Positions 1 to 8,496 of a DNA stretch of 64,000 bases are shown one piece after another. The number at the start of each line of letters is the position of its first letter. Position 1 is the stretch's first letter. The notes under the pieces are model-generated. The model saw only the letters and a program-made list of their open reading frames with translations, was not told where the DNA came from and made no database searches. The stretch spans positions 1,674,001 through 1,738,000 of the forward strand of contig NZ_AP031573.1 in the NCBI RefSeq assembly GCF_041154745.1. The letters are read 5' to 3'. Both the position numbers and the translations under genes were made by a program. This stretch comes from Flavobacterium sp. CFS9. GTDB taxonomy: Bacteria > Bacteroidota > Bacteroidia > Flavobacteriales > Flavobacteriaceae.

Positions 1-3000
1 ACCGGAACGGGAATACAGATAACTAGTCTTTTTCCCCAGATAATCCGTAGTTGTTGTCTTTTTGGACCAGGAATCATACAAATAAGATGTTTTTAACCCA
101 TAAGGATTTGTTTCAGATTCTAATGTCCCGTCGGTATTATAAACAAAAGTTGTCGACAGCTTTTCAATATCCGTGCTTCGCGTTAAAAACCTTCCTGATG
201 GATCATATCCATAACTGGTGACTCTAGCCGGAAGTCCAGATGCAGTAATTGTTTTTTGAATAATATTACCAAAAGTATCATGTTGATTATCTTCAACGAT
301 ATAATCTGTATTAGTTCCTTTTTTCTTAATCTGGGTTAATAAACCATTTTGGTAGTAATACAATTCTTCACTAGTCATAGTATCCCCGGAAACGGCTATA
401 CTCTCATTTTTACCTGAAGGTCTACCAACCACATAAGGAGACACGGTAGAAGGAACATAAGTAACACTTGAGATGGTCGTTTGAACTGTGCTTCCGGATT
501 CTTTTAAAAGCGCAGTAGATTTTAACGGATTATTGTTAGTATCATACTCTACAAAAGTCTCTGAACCAGTATCCTCTAAAACATTAAACTGTTTCGTTTT
601 AATGTTTTTAATCTTGAAAACCTTATTTGCTAACAATTCACTTTCATAAGCTAGCAGTGATTTAGTTATAAAACTAACAGGTGTGTTAATTGATGTTCCA
701 GCGTTACCATCTTCGTTTATTTTTGCTGAAAATGTATGACCTGTTTCCGGTTTTATCCAGGTATCCGGCTTTAATACAATACTTTGTGTAGCCACCAGAT
801 TATCTGTTTTTACTACCGTGTAATTTTTATCTTTGACAATTGTACTCGAAATACTTACTGCATTAGGATTTGGTAGTAGAGGAGAATGTAAACCTAATAC
901 TGTATAATTCTCTACGTTTGCTCCTCTCAAACTTATATCATTCTTAGATAAACTGGAAATGATTGACTCCTCCTTATCATACCAATTAGTTTTAACCGTT
1001 GATCTAAAACCCAAGAATCCCAAACCTTCTACATTTGAAACTGCACCTGAGTAAAAATAACGCTGCTTTTTGTAAACATCCTTACTTTGCTTTTCAAGCA
1101 TTGATACAACTCTAAAACTTGGTGCAACAATAATATCTACATTTGGAAAAGTTTCAGTAAAGATAGTAGGTACATAAAGCGGCTCATACTGATCCTGTTG
1201 TAAAGAATTATAAGTAACAGTTTCTTTAACACCATTTCCTGTAGTTATACTATTCAATAATACTTCCTTACTAAAATCATTCTTTGAGTCGAATGAATAT
1301 AACTGACTATTGCTGATTACACCTACCGATAAGTACTGGTTATTTGTTTTAGGAGACAAAAACACAGGTAAAGGATAACTTCTTATAGCTTTCAGTGGCG
1401 TCGTATCATAAGTCACAGATGGTAAAAAAGAATCATTTGCATTCTTAAAAACATCAATATAAACTCTCCCGCCATCAAACACTCTTCCAAATGCGGTCGT
1501 AAATTGTACTATATCAGTCTTTCCGTCAGCGTTAATATCCAAAGGAATAAAATTACGTGTGGTAACCCCATCACGATCAGAACTAGAACCTCTATTCACA
1601 AATGCATATGTCTCAGTAGTTTTCACAAAACCGATTCCTGTTGACAAAAATTTCACATATTCATTTGCATTAAGACCTGTACTTTTTGCAATGATAAAAT
1701 CCATTTTACCATCTCCATTATAGTCTCCGGATAATATTGCCTGAGAAATTTTGATATCCTGATCTAGTGTTTTCCACAAAAACTCCAGTTGATTATCATT
1801 ATTTAGAGTATAAACGTAAACTTTACCATTCTTAAAATGAAGTATGTCCGTCTTTCCATCACCATTAACATCAAAAGTTTCAATTCTACTATCAGTACTT
1901 AAAAAATACTCTTGTAATGTACCAGCATAATTTACAAAATTTGACGTTTTTCTTCTATCTAAATCTACAAAGTAAAATTGACTGGGTGAATTTGTCGAAT
2001 AGATAAACTGATCTGGTCCACCGTATGGATCAGGTTCACAAAAAAGTTCTTGTATGTCCTGATCGAGTGCCATTACATCTGTTAACCCATCTCCATTAAA
2101 ATCCCCACTGAAAAAAAATTTTGCGCCACCCTGACTAGATGATTCAGTACAATTTTGTATCCATCTTTCAGGAAATACAGCCTGTTTGGTATAATCTGGA
2201 AGCACCTTATTTGAGTACTTATAATAAGTTTTAAAATTTATTGCATTATGATTTGCTTCGTCACCCTGAGATATAGTGACACCCTGATAATGATACTTCT
2301 TATTATCACTAGTCAATCCATTTGACGGAAAAATCGTTCCAAAATATCCAGAATCTACCTTGATAGTAGATATAGAAGAATTATTATCAATACCTGTAAA
2401 CATCCAGAATTCTTTCTGCATATTTACCCCAACAGTTGTAGAATACAAAACAAAATCCATTTTTGCATCACCATCAAAATCTCCCGATACCGTAGCCGAA
2501 TTATTGGAATTTATCTCCCCTAAGACTAATGGAGAAACTGTAGGTTTTGCATCTATTGTTGTACCAATTTCACCGTATTCAAATACTGTTGGATTTAAAC
2601 TTTTTGAATTGTCTCCACTTTTTTCAGTAATTCGCTTTAACTGATCATAATCTAGTGATGTTGAAAAATAATCCAAAGAATAATTCCTAAAACCTATGCC
2701 ATTACCAATTACATTTATACTTGATATTTTCTTAGTTCTTCTTAAGTTTTGCCCTGCAATATATACCTGTTCCGGTCTAGTTTTTAAATCATAATTGAAA
2801 TTAATTGCATTAATTGGAGTAGTCGTAGATAAAGTACCATATTTTATAGATGCTATTTCCAATACATTGTTTTCAAGAAGATAACTGTAACTTATTCTTA
2901 CGTTTTGCTCATTCTCCCAATATGTTATTGCCCAATCAGTAATAGAGCGAGAATCACTGGAATTTCCATAAAATGCTTTTGATCCATCGGGATGCTCCAC

Positions 3001-3486
3001 TCTAAAATATGCCGGGCCATAATTGGCTCCGTTTGGATGAACTCCATACGAGGTAATTTTAACATTTGAAAAATTCTCCGTTTCATATATTGCGCCATCT
3101 CCGCCATAAGTCCCGCTCTTCAAAATTAGACGTTGCCCATTATAGGCAAATCTATCGTAACTATCAAAATCTACCGGATCGATAATATTATCATGAAATT
3201 TAGTTGACGGAATTCTGCTAATAATAGATACTCCAGAAATGTTCCAACCATAACCCGCTGCACCATTCCCGCCTTGACTATTGTACGTCAAACTTATTTG
3301 TGGCACGACCCCATTAATACCAGGAGGAACTGCTATTGGAACTGTATAATTTGCTGCTCCGGATAAAGAAACAGATAATTCTCCTTCAGTGATTCCTACT
3401 TCTGTCGAATAACCTGTTGATCCCGTTTGTCCAAAAATAAATAAACCCATGAATGAAAATGCAAGGGCAAAATAAAACTTCTTCAT
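1..3486 (-). CDS. SpvB / VCBS / RHS-repeat exported protein (TcB-TcC-like), C-terminus cut by window edge
   Basis: The frame is open from the ATG at 3486 to the left edge (1162 codons) with no stop, so the C-terminus lies outside. Residues 1-20 are a signal peptide ending FIFGQ. Residues about 25-320 match the SpvB N-terminal domain of Tc-toxin B subunits (QISLTYNSQGGNGAAGYGW). VCBS/FG-GAP calcium-type repeats follow near residues 335 (GDFDGDAKMDF), 461 (GDFNGDGLTD), 538 (FDVNGDGKTD), 587 (GDYNGDGKMDF) and 650 (DINADGKTD). RHS/YD repeats run from about 980 to the edge (YDTNNNP, HDTFGN, YGYDPSGR). Known family role: RHS/YD proteins build a cocoon around a C-terminal toxin or effector; that part is not visible. 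It starts 7 bases after the T9SS-sorted gene, so the two are probably cotranscribed. Whether it is a toxin, an adhesin or a competition protein is inference. Confidence 0.9.
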   Translation of the reverse strand, partial: MKKFYFALAFSFMGLFIFGQTGSTGYSTEVGITEGELSVSLSGAANYTVPIAVPPGINGVVPQISLTYNSQGGNGAAGYGWNISGVSIISRIPSTKFHDNIIDPVDFDSYDRFAYNGQRLILKSGTYGGDGAIYETENFSNVKITSYGVHPNGANYGPAYFRVEHPDGSKAFYGNSSDSRSITDWAITYWENEQNVRISYSYLLENNVLEIASIKYGTLSTTTPINAINFNYDLKTRPEQVYIAGQNLRRTKKISSINVIGNGIGFRNYSLDYFSTSLDYDQLKRITEKSGDNSKSLNPTVFEYGEIGTTIDAKPTVSPLVLGEINSNNSATVSGDFDGDAKMDFVLYSTTVGVNMQKEFWMFTGIDNNSSISTIKVDSGYFGTIFPSNGLTSDNKKYHYQGVTISQGDEANHNAINFKTYYKYSNKVLPDYTKQAVFPERWIQNCTESSSQGGAKFFFSGDFNGDGLTDVMALDQDIQELFCEPDPYGGPDQFIYSTNSPSQFYFVDLDRRKTSNFVNYAGTLQEYFLSTDSRIETFDVNGDGKTDILHFKNGKVYVYTLNNDNQLEFLWKTLDQDIKISQAILSGDYNGDGKMDFIIAKSTGLNANEYVKFLSTGIGFVKTTETYAFVNRGSSSDRDGVTTRNFIPLDINADGKTDIVQFTTAFGRVFDGGRVYIDVFKNANDSFLPSVTYDTTPLKAIRSYPLPVFLSPKTNNQYLSVGVISNSQLYSFDSKNDFSKEVLLNSITTGNGVKETVTYNSLQQDQYEPLYVPTIFTETFPNVDIIVAPSFRVVSMLEKQSKDVYKKQRYFYSGAVSNVEGLGFLGFRSTVKTNWYDKEESIISSLSKNDISLRGANVENYTVLGLHSPLLPNPNAVSISSTIVKDKNYTVVKTDNLVATQSIVLKPDTWIKPETGHTFSAKINEDGNAGTSINTPVSFITKSLLAYESELLANKVFKIKNIKTKQFNVLEDTGSETFVEYDTNNNPLKSTALLKESGSTVQTTISSVTYVPSTVSPYVVGRPSGKNESIAVSGDTMTSEELYYYQNGLLTQIKKKGTNTDYIVEDNQHDTFGNIIQKTITASGLPARVTSYGYDPSGRFLTRSTDIEKLSTTFVYNTDGTLESETNPYGLKTSYLYDSWSKKTTTTDYLGKKTSYLYSRSG

Positions 3487-3493
3487 GTAAAAT

Positions 3494-3949
3494 TTATTGT
3501 TTGATAATTTTAATCGATTTCTCTCCTCCGTCTTTATAAGAAAGCAGAACAAGATAAACACCACCCGGGTAATTCTGAAAAGGAATATTTAAACTATTCC
3601 TTCTTTCATTTCCTCCGTAAGTCTGTAGTAGCTGTCCCACCGTATTATATACCTGAACGGAAGTGACATAATTTTCCTCTCCTAATTGCCATTGCAAATA
3701 CAGTTCTTCTTTAACGGGATTTGGATAATAAGAGATCACATCTTCAGGGGAAAACTTTAATAAATCATCCTCAGTTAAAGCTTCAATTTCTTTAACTTCT
3801 TCTACCTTTTTAGCGGATTGAGAACAACCTGACAAACAAAGTTCTCTTACAATTTGATTGCCTGCCGCATCATAATTAAAAGTAATTTTTTGCTGTGCAG
3901 AGGCTAATAAGCAAAATTGAAAACTAATAAAAAGTAATATTTTTTTCAT
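3494..3949 (-). CDS. small T9SS-sorted protein with one YD-like motif
   Basis: 151 residues from the ATG at 3949; a longer reading from 3991 would put the start upstream of the likely promoter. Residues 1-19 are a signal peptide (KKILLFISFQFCLLASAQ). Next comes a single RHS/YD-like motif (ITFNYDAAGNQIVRELC), a charged linker, and a type A Por-secretion sorting domain over the last 75 or so residues (YYPNPVKEELYLQW, VYNTVGQLL, PGGVYLVLL, KSIKIIKQ). Such domains route proteins across the outer membrane through the type IX system. The gene is 7 bases upstream of the SpvB/RHS gene. It looks like the detached tail of an RHS protein: a YD scrap plus the sorting signal. Its role is not known. Confidence 0.85.
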   Translation of the reverse strand: MKKILLFISFQFCLLASAQQKITFNYDAAGNQIVRELCLSGCSQSAKKVEEVKEIEALTEDDLLKFSPEDVISYYPNPVKEELYLQWQLGEENYVTSVQVYNTVGQLLQTYGGNERRNSLNIPFQNYPGGVYLVLLSYKDGGEKSIKIIKQ

Positions 3950-3974
3950 ATAATCGTTTTTGACGAATTTTTTG

Positions 3975-4008
3975 CAAATATAAACCCGCAACCACCCTCC
4001 TACAAAAA
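3975..4008 (-). promoter_or_regulatory. Bacteroidota-type promoter for the T9SS/RHS pair
   Basis: Read on the minus strand, TTTTTG (4003-4008) is followed after 20 bases by TATATTTG (3975-3982), the TTTG-N19-21-TAnnTTTG arrangement of Bacteroidota primary sigma promoters. It lies 25 bases before the ATG at 3949, and after the glmS terminator. Confidence 0.65.
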
Positions 4009-4012
4009 TTAA

Positions 4013-4044
4013 CCAAAAAAAATGCGAGACCTAAGCCTCGCATT
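4013..4044 (-). terminator. intrinsic terminator after glmS
   Basis: Perfect 8-bp stem AATGCGAG (4021-4028) / CTCGCATT (4037-4044), followed on the minus strand by a run of T (A run at 4013-4020). It sits 32 bases beyond the glmS stop. Confidence 0.8.
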
Positions 4045-4076
4045 TTTAAATACTTATATATTTTAAAGAATATTTT

Positions 4077-5927
4077 TTATTCTACTGTAACCGATTTCGC
4101 CAAATTCCGTGGCTGATCAACATTACAACCTCTCATTACTGCAATGTAGTAAGATAGTAATTGTAACGGTATAGTTGTAATCAATGGTGACAATGCATCT
4201 GAAGTTTCAGGGATTTCGATCACATAATCCGCTAATTCGCGAACTTGCGTATCTCCTTTGGTAACTACCGCGATGATTTTACCACTTCTGGATTTGATTT
4301 CCTGAATGTTACTTACAATTTTATCATAATGCCCTTGTTTAGGTGCAATAACGATAACCGGCATATGCTCATCAATCAAAGCAATTGGTCCGTGTTTCAT
4401 CTCAGCAGCAGGATAACCTTCAGCATGGATGTACGAGATCTCTTTAAGCTTCAATGCTCCTTCCAATGCTACAGGGAAATTGTAACCACGTCCTAAGTAC
4501 AAACAATTTGGCGCATCTTTAAATGCTGCCGCAATTTCTTTTGCTCTGTCGTTCGTTTCTAATGCTTCTGCAACTTTTTCAGGGATGATTTCTAATTCTT
4601 GTAAGTAGGTATGGAAATCAGTATTTGACAAGGTTCCTTTGGCTTTACCTAATCGCAATGCAATCATGGTTAAAACTGTAATTTGAGTTGTAAAGGCTTT
4701 TGTCGATGCTACTCCAATTTCTGGTCCCGCATGCGTATAAGCACCGGCATGACTTTCTCTTGAAATAGAAGAACCTACGACATTACAAACTCCAAAAACA
4801 AACGCTCCGTTTTCTTTCGCCAACTTAATAGCCGCCATCGTATCTGCCGTTTCTCCTGATTGAGAAATCGCAATTACAACATCGTCTTTGTTGATGATTG
4901 GATTACGGTATCTGAATTCTGATGCGTATTCTACTTCAACCGGAATACGTGTGAATTCTTCAAAGATGTATTCAGCAACTAAACCGGCATGCCATGAAGT
5001 ACCACAAGCAACGATTAAAATACGTTTTGCGTTTAAGAATTTCTCTAAATTATCTTCAACACCAGCCATTTGAACAATTCCTTCATTTGCATGAAGTCTT
5101 CCTCTGTACGTGTCTTTTATAACGCTTGGCTGCTCGTAGATTTCTTTCAACATGAAATGATCATAACCTCCTTTTTCAATTTGCTCCAAGTTCATTTGAA
5201 GCTGCTGAATGTAAGGATCTACTAATGAATCATCTTTAATTTTTCTAACTTTTAGCGGTTTGTGCAATCTAATGTTTGCCATTTCACCATCTTCAAGATA
5301 GATCGCGTTTGAAGTGTACTCAATAAACGGTGAAGCATCAGAGGCAATAAAATACTCTCCTTCTCCAACACCAATTGCCAATGGACTACCCAATCTGGCT
5401 GCTACAATTTCATTTGGGTTCTTTTTATCAAAAACAGCAATTGCGTAAGCTCCTACCACCTGATTTAAGGCAATCTGAACCGCTTTACCCAATTTCAATC
5501 CTTCGTTTTTCTGAACTTCTTCAATTAAGTTCACTAAAACTTCGGTATCTGTATCTGATTTAAAAGTATAACCTCTCTTTATCAATTCTTCTTTAAGTGG
5601 CGCATAATTCTCAATAATTCCATTATGAATTATAACCAGCTCTCCTGAATTAGAAAGATGCGGGTGTGAATTTACATCATTTGGAACTCCATGAGTTGCC
5701 CAACGTGTATGTCCAATTCCTATGCTTCCGGCTGTGTCTAAGCTTTCTTTAACTTTAACCTCAAGATCCGAAACCTTCCCTTTTGTTTTACAAAGTTTTA
5801 TCCCTGATTCAGCGTCATACAACATAACACCGGCACTGTCATATCCTCTGTACTCGAGTCGCTTTAATCCTTTGACTACAATAGGATAAGCCTCTCGATG
5901 ACCGATATATCCAACAATTCCACACAT
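4077..5927 (-). CDS. glmS: glutamine--fructose-6-phosphate aminotransferase (isomerizing)
   Basis: 616 residues, the normal length for GlmS. It makes glucosamine-6-phosphate from fructose-6-phosphate and glutamine, the first step to UDP-GlcNAc for peptidoglycan and lipid A. Cys2 after the initiator (MCGIVGYIG) is the class II amidotransferase nucleophile. The N-terminal glutaminase domain (to about residue 230, HTRWATHG, NGIIENY) is followed by two SIS sugar-isomerase domains (CGTSWHAG, SQSGETADT, LGRGYNFP, EMKHGPIALID). The C-terminus is the typical PRNLAKSVTVE. It is last in an operon with the DUF4270 lipoprotein (10-base gap) and the GT5-like gene. No glmS ribozyme is visible upstream, as expected outside Firmicutes. 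Confidence 0.98.
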   Translation of the reverse strand: MCGIVGYIGHREAYPIVVKGLKRLEYRGYDSAGVMLYDAESGIKLCKTKGKVSDLEVKVKESLDTAGSIGIGHTRWATHGVPNDVNSHPHLSNSGELVIIHNGIIENYAPLKEELIKRGYTFKSDTDTEVLVNLIEEVQKNEGLKLGKAVQIALNQVVGAYAIAVFDKKNPNEIVAARLGSPLAIGVGEGEYFIASDASPFIEYTSNAIYLEDGEMANIRLHKPLKVRKIKDDSLVDPYIQQLQMNLEQIEKGGYDHFMLKEIYEQPSVIKDTYRGRLHANEGIVQMAGVEDNLEKFLNAKRILIVACGTSWHAGLVAEYIFEEFTRIPVEVEYASEFRYRNPIINKDDVVIAISQSGETADTMAAIKLAKENGAFVFGVCNVVGSSISRESHAGAYTHAGPEIGVASTKAFTTQITVLTMIALRLGKAKGTLSNTDFHTYLQELEIIPEKVAEALETNDRAKEIAAAFKDAPNCLYLGRGYNFPVALEGALKLKEISYIHAEGYPAAEMKHGPIALIDEHMPVIVIAPKQGHYDKIVSNIQEIKSRSGKIIAVVTKGDTQVRELADYVIEIPETSDALSPLITTIPLQLLSYYIAVMRGCNVDQPRNLAKSVTVE

Positions 5928-5937
5928 ATATTAATTA

Positions 5938-7560
5938 TTAATTTGGTTTCGTGTAGTAAACTTCAAGCTGCAATTTCTTCCCTGTTGGAATAGTTGTACT
6001 TGAAGTGCCTCCAAATAATACCGTCCCTAATGGACTAATAACTGAGGCTCTAGGTACCTCTGAGATAACGCTGTTTTTTAGTTTTAATTTGTTAGAAGCT
6101 ATTGTGCTTGCATCACCTGTCACCACCAAACCTAACTTTACGTTTTTCACAGTTGCATTCTTAATCATATTACGAATATGATTGGTTAATCTAATTTTAT
6201 AGGTAGTACCTCTTTTGGTCGTAGGATCTACATTAATAATCCCACTATATATTGCCTTATTCACTAACGGATTAGAGGAAGAAGTCGGATCATTTACGTA
6301 GTCTACGATAGGCACATTATCATCCAGATTATACAAATAAATTCGTTTAGGCTCGTAAGTACCGGTCATTTTATCACTATCGATAGAAAAAACTAAATTA
6401 GCTTCATTCACTAACCACTTTTTTGTTCTGATTTCATCCAGTTTAGCACCAAAACCATTCAGTTCCAGTACTGCTAACGATCCTTGTCCTCCTTTTAAAT
6501 AAAGCCTGTCGTCTCCTGTCGTTTTATTCGGATTTGCTATCGCACTGGCATAAGCAGGGTCTTTTCCTTCTTTAAGCAAACTTGCCGAAGCACCTGTTAG
6601 CTTAATAACTAAGGTCTTATCCTCCATTGTAGCATCGGGATCTGTTGTTATAGCCGTCTTAGCCTTGTATTTAATCGTAATTTTACCATTTGTTGCAAAA
6701 TTCAGCAAAGCCATATTAGCCGGACTACTTCCTGAACGCTCTACTTTAAAATACAACCCTCTAAAATACTCCTGAAAAACATCGGCAGAAGCCAATTTAG
6801 CAGCCGGAGCTTTAAGAATTTTATCTAAAAAGAAAGCTTTATTCAGATTCAGGCGCATTTCAGGCGCAACTTTAGTACTCGTTTCTTTACCTGTTGCAGG
6901 GTCTGTAGTTACATCCGTTATCTCGCTTGCATTGAAGAAGAACTCCTCATTTTGTGCTACGTTAGGGTCATCATTTAAAGGCTTCCCGGTAGCAACATAA
7001 GGTTTTTTAGATTTATCAAAATTGATATAACTGTCTACACCTGTATCTGTATCCATGTCTGTATTATACAACTGCGCAAATTGTGCCCCTCCGTCAAAAT
7101 AAGAACTACGCATTTGAACGCCTGATTCATAAACCCCTAATTTAATTTTACCATTAGAGGCTCCATAAATAGAATCCAGTACAAAAGTTCGGCTTCCGTC
7201 ACTGTTTGCCGTTTTTACATGATTAAAATAAGGAACACTAAGCACCACACTTACAATTTCCGGTGCATCACCAATAGTAGGTGCATACGTGTCTAAACTA
7301 ACCTGAGTCACAAAACTGGCGGTCGAACTGCCAAAAACTGCATTATCGTAAATACCTAAACCATAATTTACCGATCCGTTTGACTGGATTGGGGTTACTT
7401 CCTGATTATAAGCTAAAACTTCATATTTTTCAGATTCCAGACCAAAGTGATCATCTCCGATCAAGCCATCACCAATCGCATTAAAATCTTTATCGCAAGA
7501 ATATAAAAGGACAACTGTTGCAACTAATAGTATTTTCTTAATAAAAGAAGTATTGTACAT
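5938..7560 (-). CDS. DUF4270 family lipoprotein
   Basis: 540 residues. The N-terminus is a lipoprotein signal (MYNTSFIKKILLVATVVLLYSC), followed by DKDFNAIGDGLIGDDHF, which is characteristic of DUF4270. The rest is predicted beta-rich and recognised only as this family (LGIYDNAVFGSSTASFVTQV, GQGSLAVLELNGFGAKLDEI near the middle). It should be an outer-membrane or periplasmic lipoprotein; its biochemical role is not established. It sits between the GT5-like gene (21 bases upstream) and glmS (10 bases downstream), and the three are likely one transcript. The link to amino-sugar or envelope metabolism is suggested only by position. Confidence 0.88.
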   Translation of the reverse strand: MYNTSFIKKILLVATVVLLYSCDKDFNAIGDGLIGDDHFGLESEKYEVLAYNQEVTPIQSNGSVNYGLGIYDNAVFGSSTASFVTQVSLDTYAPTIGDAPEIVSVVLSVPYFNHVKTANSDGSRTFVLDSIYGASNGKIKLGVYESGVQMRSSYFDGGAQFAQLYNTDMDTDTGVDSYINFDKSKKPYVATGKPLNDDPNVAQNEEFFFNASEITDVTTDPATGKETSTKVAPEMRLNLNKAFFLDKILKAPAAKLASADVFQEYFRGLYFKVERSGSSPANMALLNFATNGKITIKYKAKTAITTDPDATMEDKTLVIKLTGASASLLKEGKDPAYASAIANPNKTTGDDRLYLKGGQGSLAVLELNGFGAKLDEIRTKKWLVNEANLVFSIDSDKMTGTYEPKRIYLYNLDDNVPIVDYVNDPTSSSNPLVNKAIYSGIINVDPTTKRGTTYKIRLTNHIRNMIKNATVKNVKLGLVVTGDASTIASNKLKLKNSVISEVPRASVISPLGTVLFGGTSSTTIPTGKKLQLEVYYTKPN

Positions 7561-7581
7561 GTGTAATAATAAAGTTAAAAT

Positions 7582-8388
7582 TTAAAGACCCATCGTTTTG
7601 TAGAAATTTGTATACGCATCAGCGAATGCATCTTTCGTGGCGAAAGGTAAAAAAGGTTTTCCTGAAGATTCTATAAATTTTGTTAAACTTGGAGATACAT
7701 GTTCAGAAGCTATAATTACAGCATCAGAATGCAATATACTGGCTTTTAAGATATTTTCGTAGTTAGGTGTTTCCAGATCAGCAACTGATTCATGTGGAAC
7801 CCCGTCAAATTTCACTTTATTAATCATTTCCAAATCCAGATTTTCATCAAAAGATTGTCCGTAAACCGACGTTACGATCTTGGTTTCAGAAAATAAAGCT
7901 TCATTTTTATAATAGTGCTTCATGTAAATAGGCAACATCGAAGCCAACCAACCGTGAACATGGATGATATCCGGAACCCAGTTTAGTTTTTTTACAGTTT
8001 CAACAACTCCTTTTGCAAAAAAGATAGCTCTTTCATCATTATCAGGATACAAAACCCCGTCTTCATCAGCAAAAGTTGCTTTACGTTTAAAATATTCATC
8101 ATTATCAATAAAGTAAACCTGAATTCTTTCTTTCGGAATAGAAGCAACTTTAATAATCAATGGCATATCTAAGTCATTCACTACCAAGTTCATTCCTGAA
8201 AGTCTAATTACTTCGTGTAACTGGTGTCTTCTCTCATTAATATTTCCATATCTTGGCATGAAAATTCTAATCTGACCTCCTTGATCGTTAATCATTTTGG
8301 GAACGTCATAAGACATTAAAGAAACCTCATTTTCAGCCAGATAAGGCACGACTTCAGATGATACATATAATATCCTCTTATCTTTCAT
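7582..8388 (-). CDS. GT5 (glycogen/starch synthase) N-terminal-domain protein, probably non-catalytic
   Basis: 268 residues, against about 480 for a full glycogen synthase. It matches only the N-terminal Rossmann domain of GT5 (RILYVSSEVVPY, RIFMPRYGNINERRHQLHEV, DNDERAIFFAKGVVE, DIIHVHGWLASMLPIYMK). The ADP-glucose-binding KxGG loop that normally follows SSEVxPF is replaced by LAENEVSLMS, and the C-terminal nucleotide-sugar domain is absent, so glycosyl transfer is unlikely. The start follows a TAATTTTG promoter box. It is the first gene of an operon with DUF4270 and glmS, divergent from panC. A regulatory or scaffold role is inference. Confidence 0.85.
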   Translation of the reverse strand: MKDKRILYVSSEVVPYLAENEVSLMSYDVPKMINDQGGQIRIFMPRYGNINERRHQLHEVIRLSGMNLVVNDLDMPLIIKVASIPKERIQVYFIDNDEYFKRKATFADEDGVLYPDNDERAIFFAKGVVETVKKLNWVPDIIHVHGWLASMLPIYMKHYYKNEALFSETKIVTSVYGQSFDENLDLEMINKVKFDGVPHESVADLETPNYENILKASILHSDAVIIASEHVSPSLTKFIESSGKPFLPFATKDAFADAYTNFYKTMGL

Positions 8389-8426
8389 AATAGTATTTTA
8401 CTTAATTTTTGGTAATAAAAACGTTG

Positions 8427-8434
8427 CAAAATTA
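8427..8434 (-). promoter_or_regulatory. -7 promoter box of the GT5-like/DUF4270/glmS operon
   Basis: TAATTTTG on the minus strand, about 38 bases before the ATG at 8388. The -33 element is weak. It shares the 108-base intergenic region with the divergent panC promoter. Confidence 0.5.
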
Positions 8435-8465
8435 CAAAATTTTATGCAGTTATTAACTAATATAT

Positions 8466-8473
8466 TATGTTTG
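8466..8473 (+). promoter_or_regulatory. panC -7 promoter box; decides the panC start
   Basis: TATGTTTG fits the Bacteroidota -7 consensus. It overlaps the upstream in-frame ATG at 8467, so that codon would not be in the transcript, which supports the ATG at 8497 as the true start. Confidence 0.6.
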
Positions 8474-8496
8474 CACTAAATTTTAATAATACTGCC

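Noticed and set aside
2360..2644. 94-codon plus-strand ORF inside the SpvB/RHS gene
   Set aside because: It is antisense to the VCBS repeat region, which has clear domain motifs on the minus strand; no family resemblance of its own.
5928..5937. glmS ribozyme or riboswitch upstream of glmS
   Set aside because: The gap to the preceding gene is only 10 bases, too short to hold one.
8467..8496. Upstream ATG extending panC by ten residues
   Set aside because: It overlaps the TATGTTTG promoter box, and the added residues are not found in PanC.
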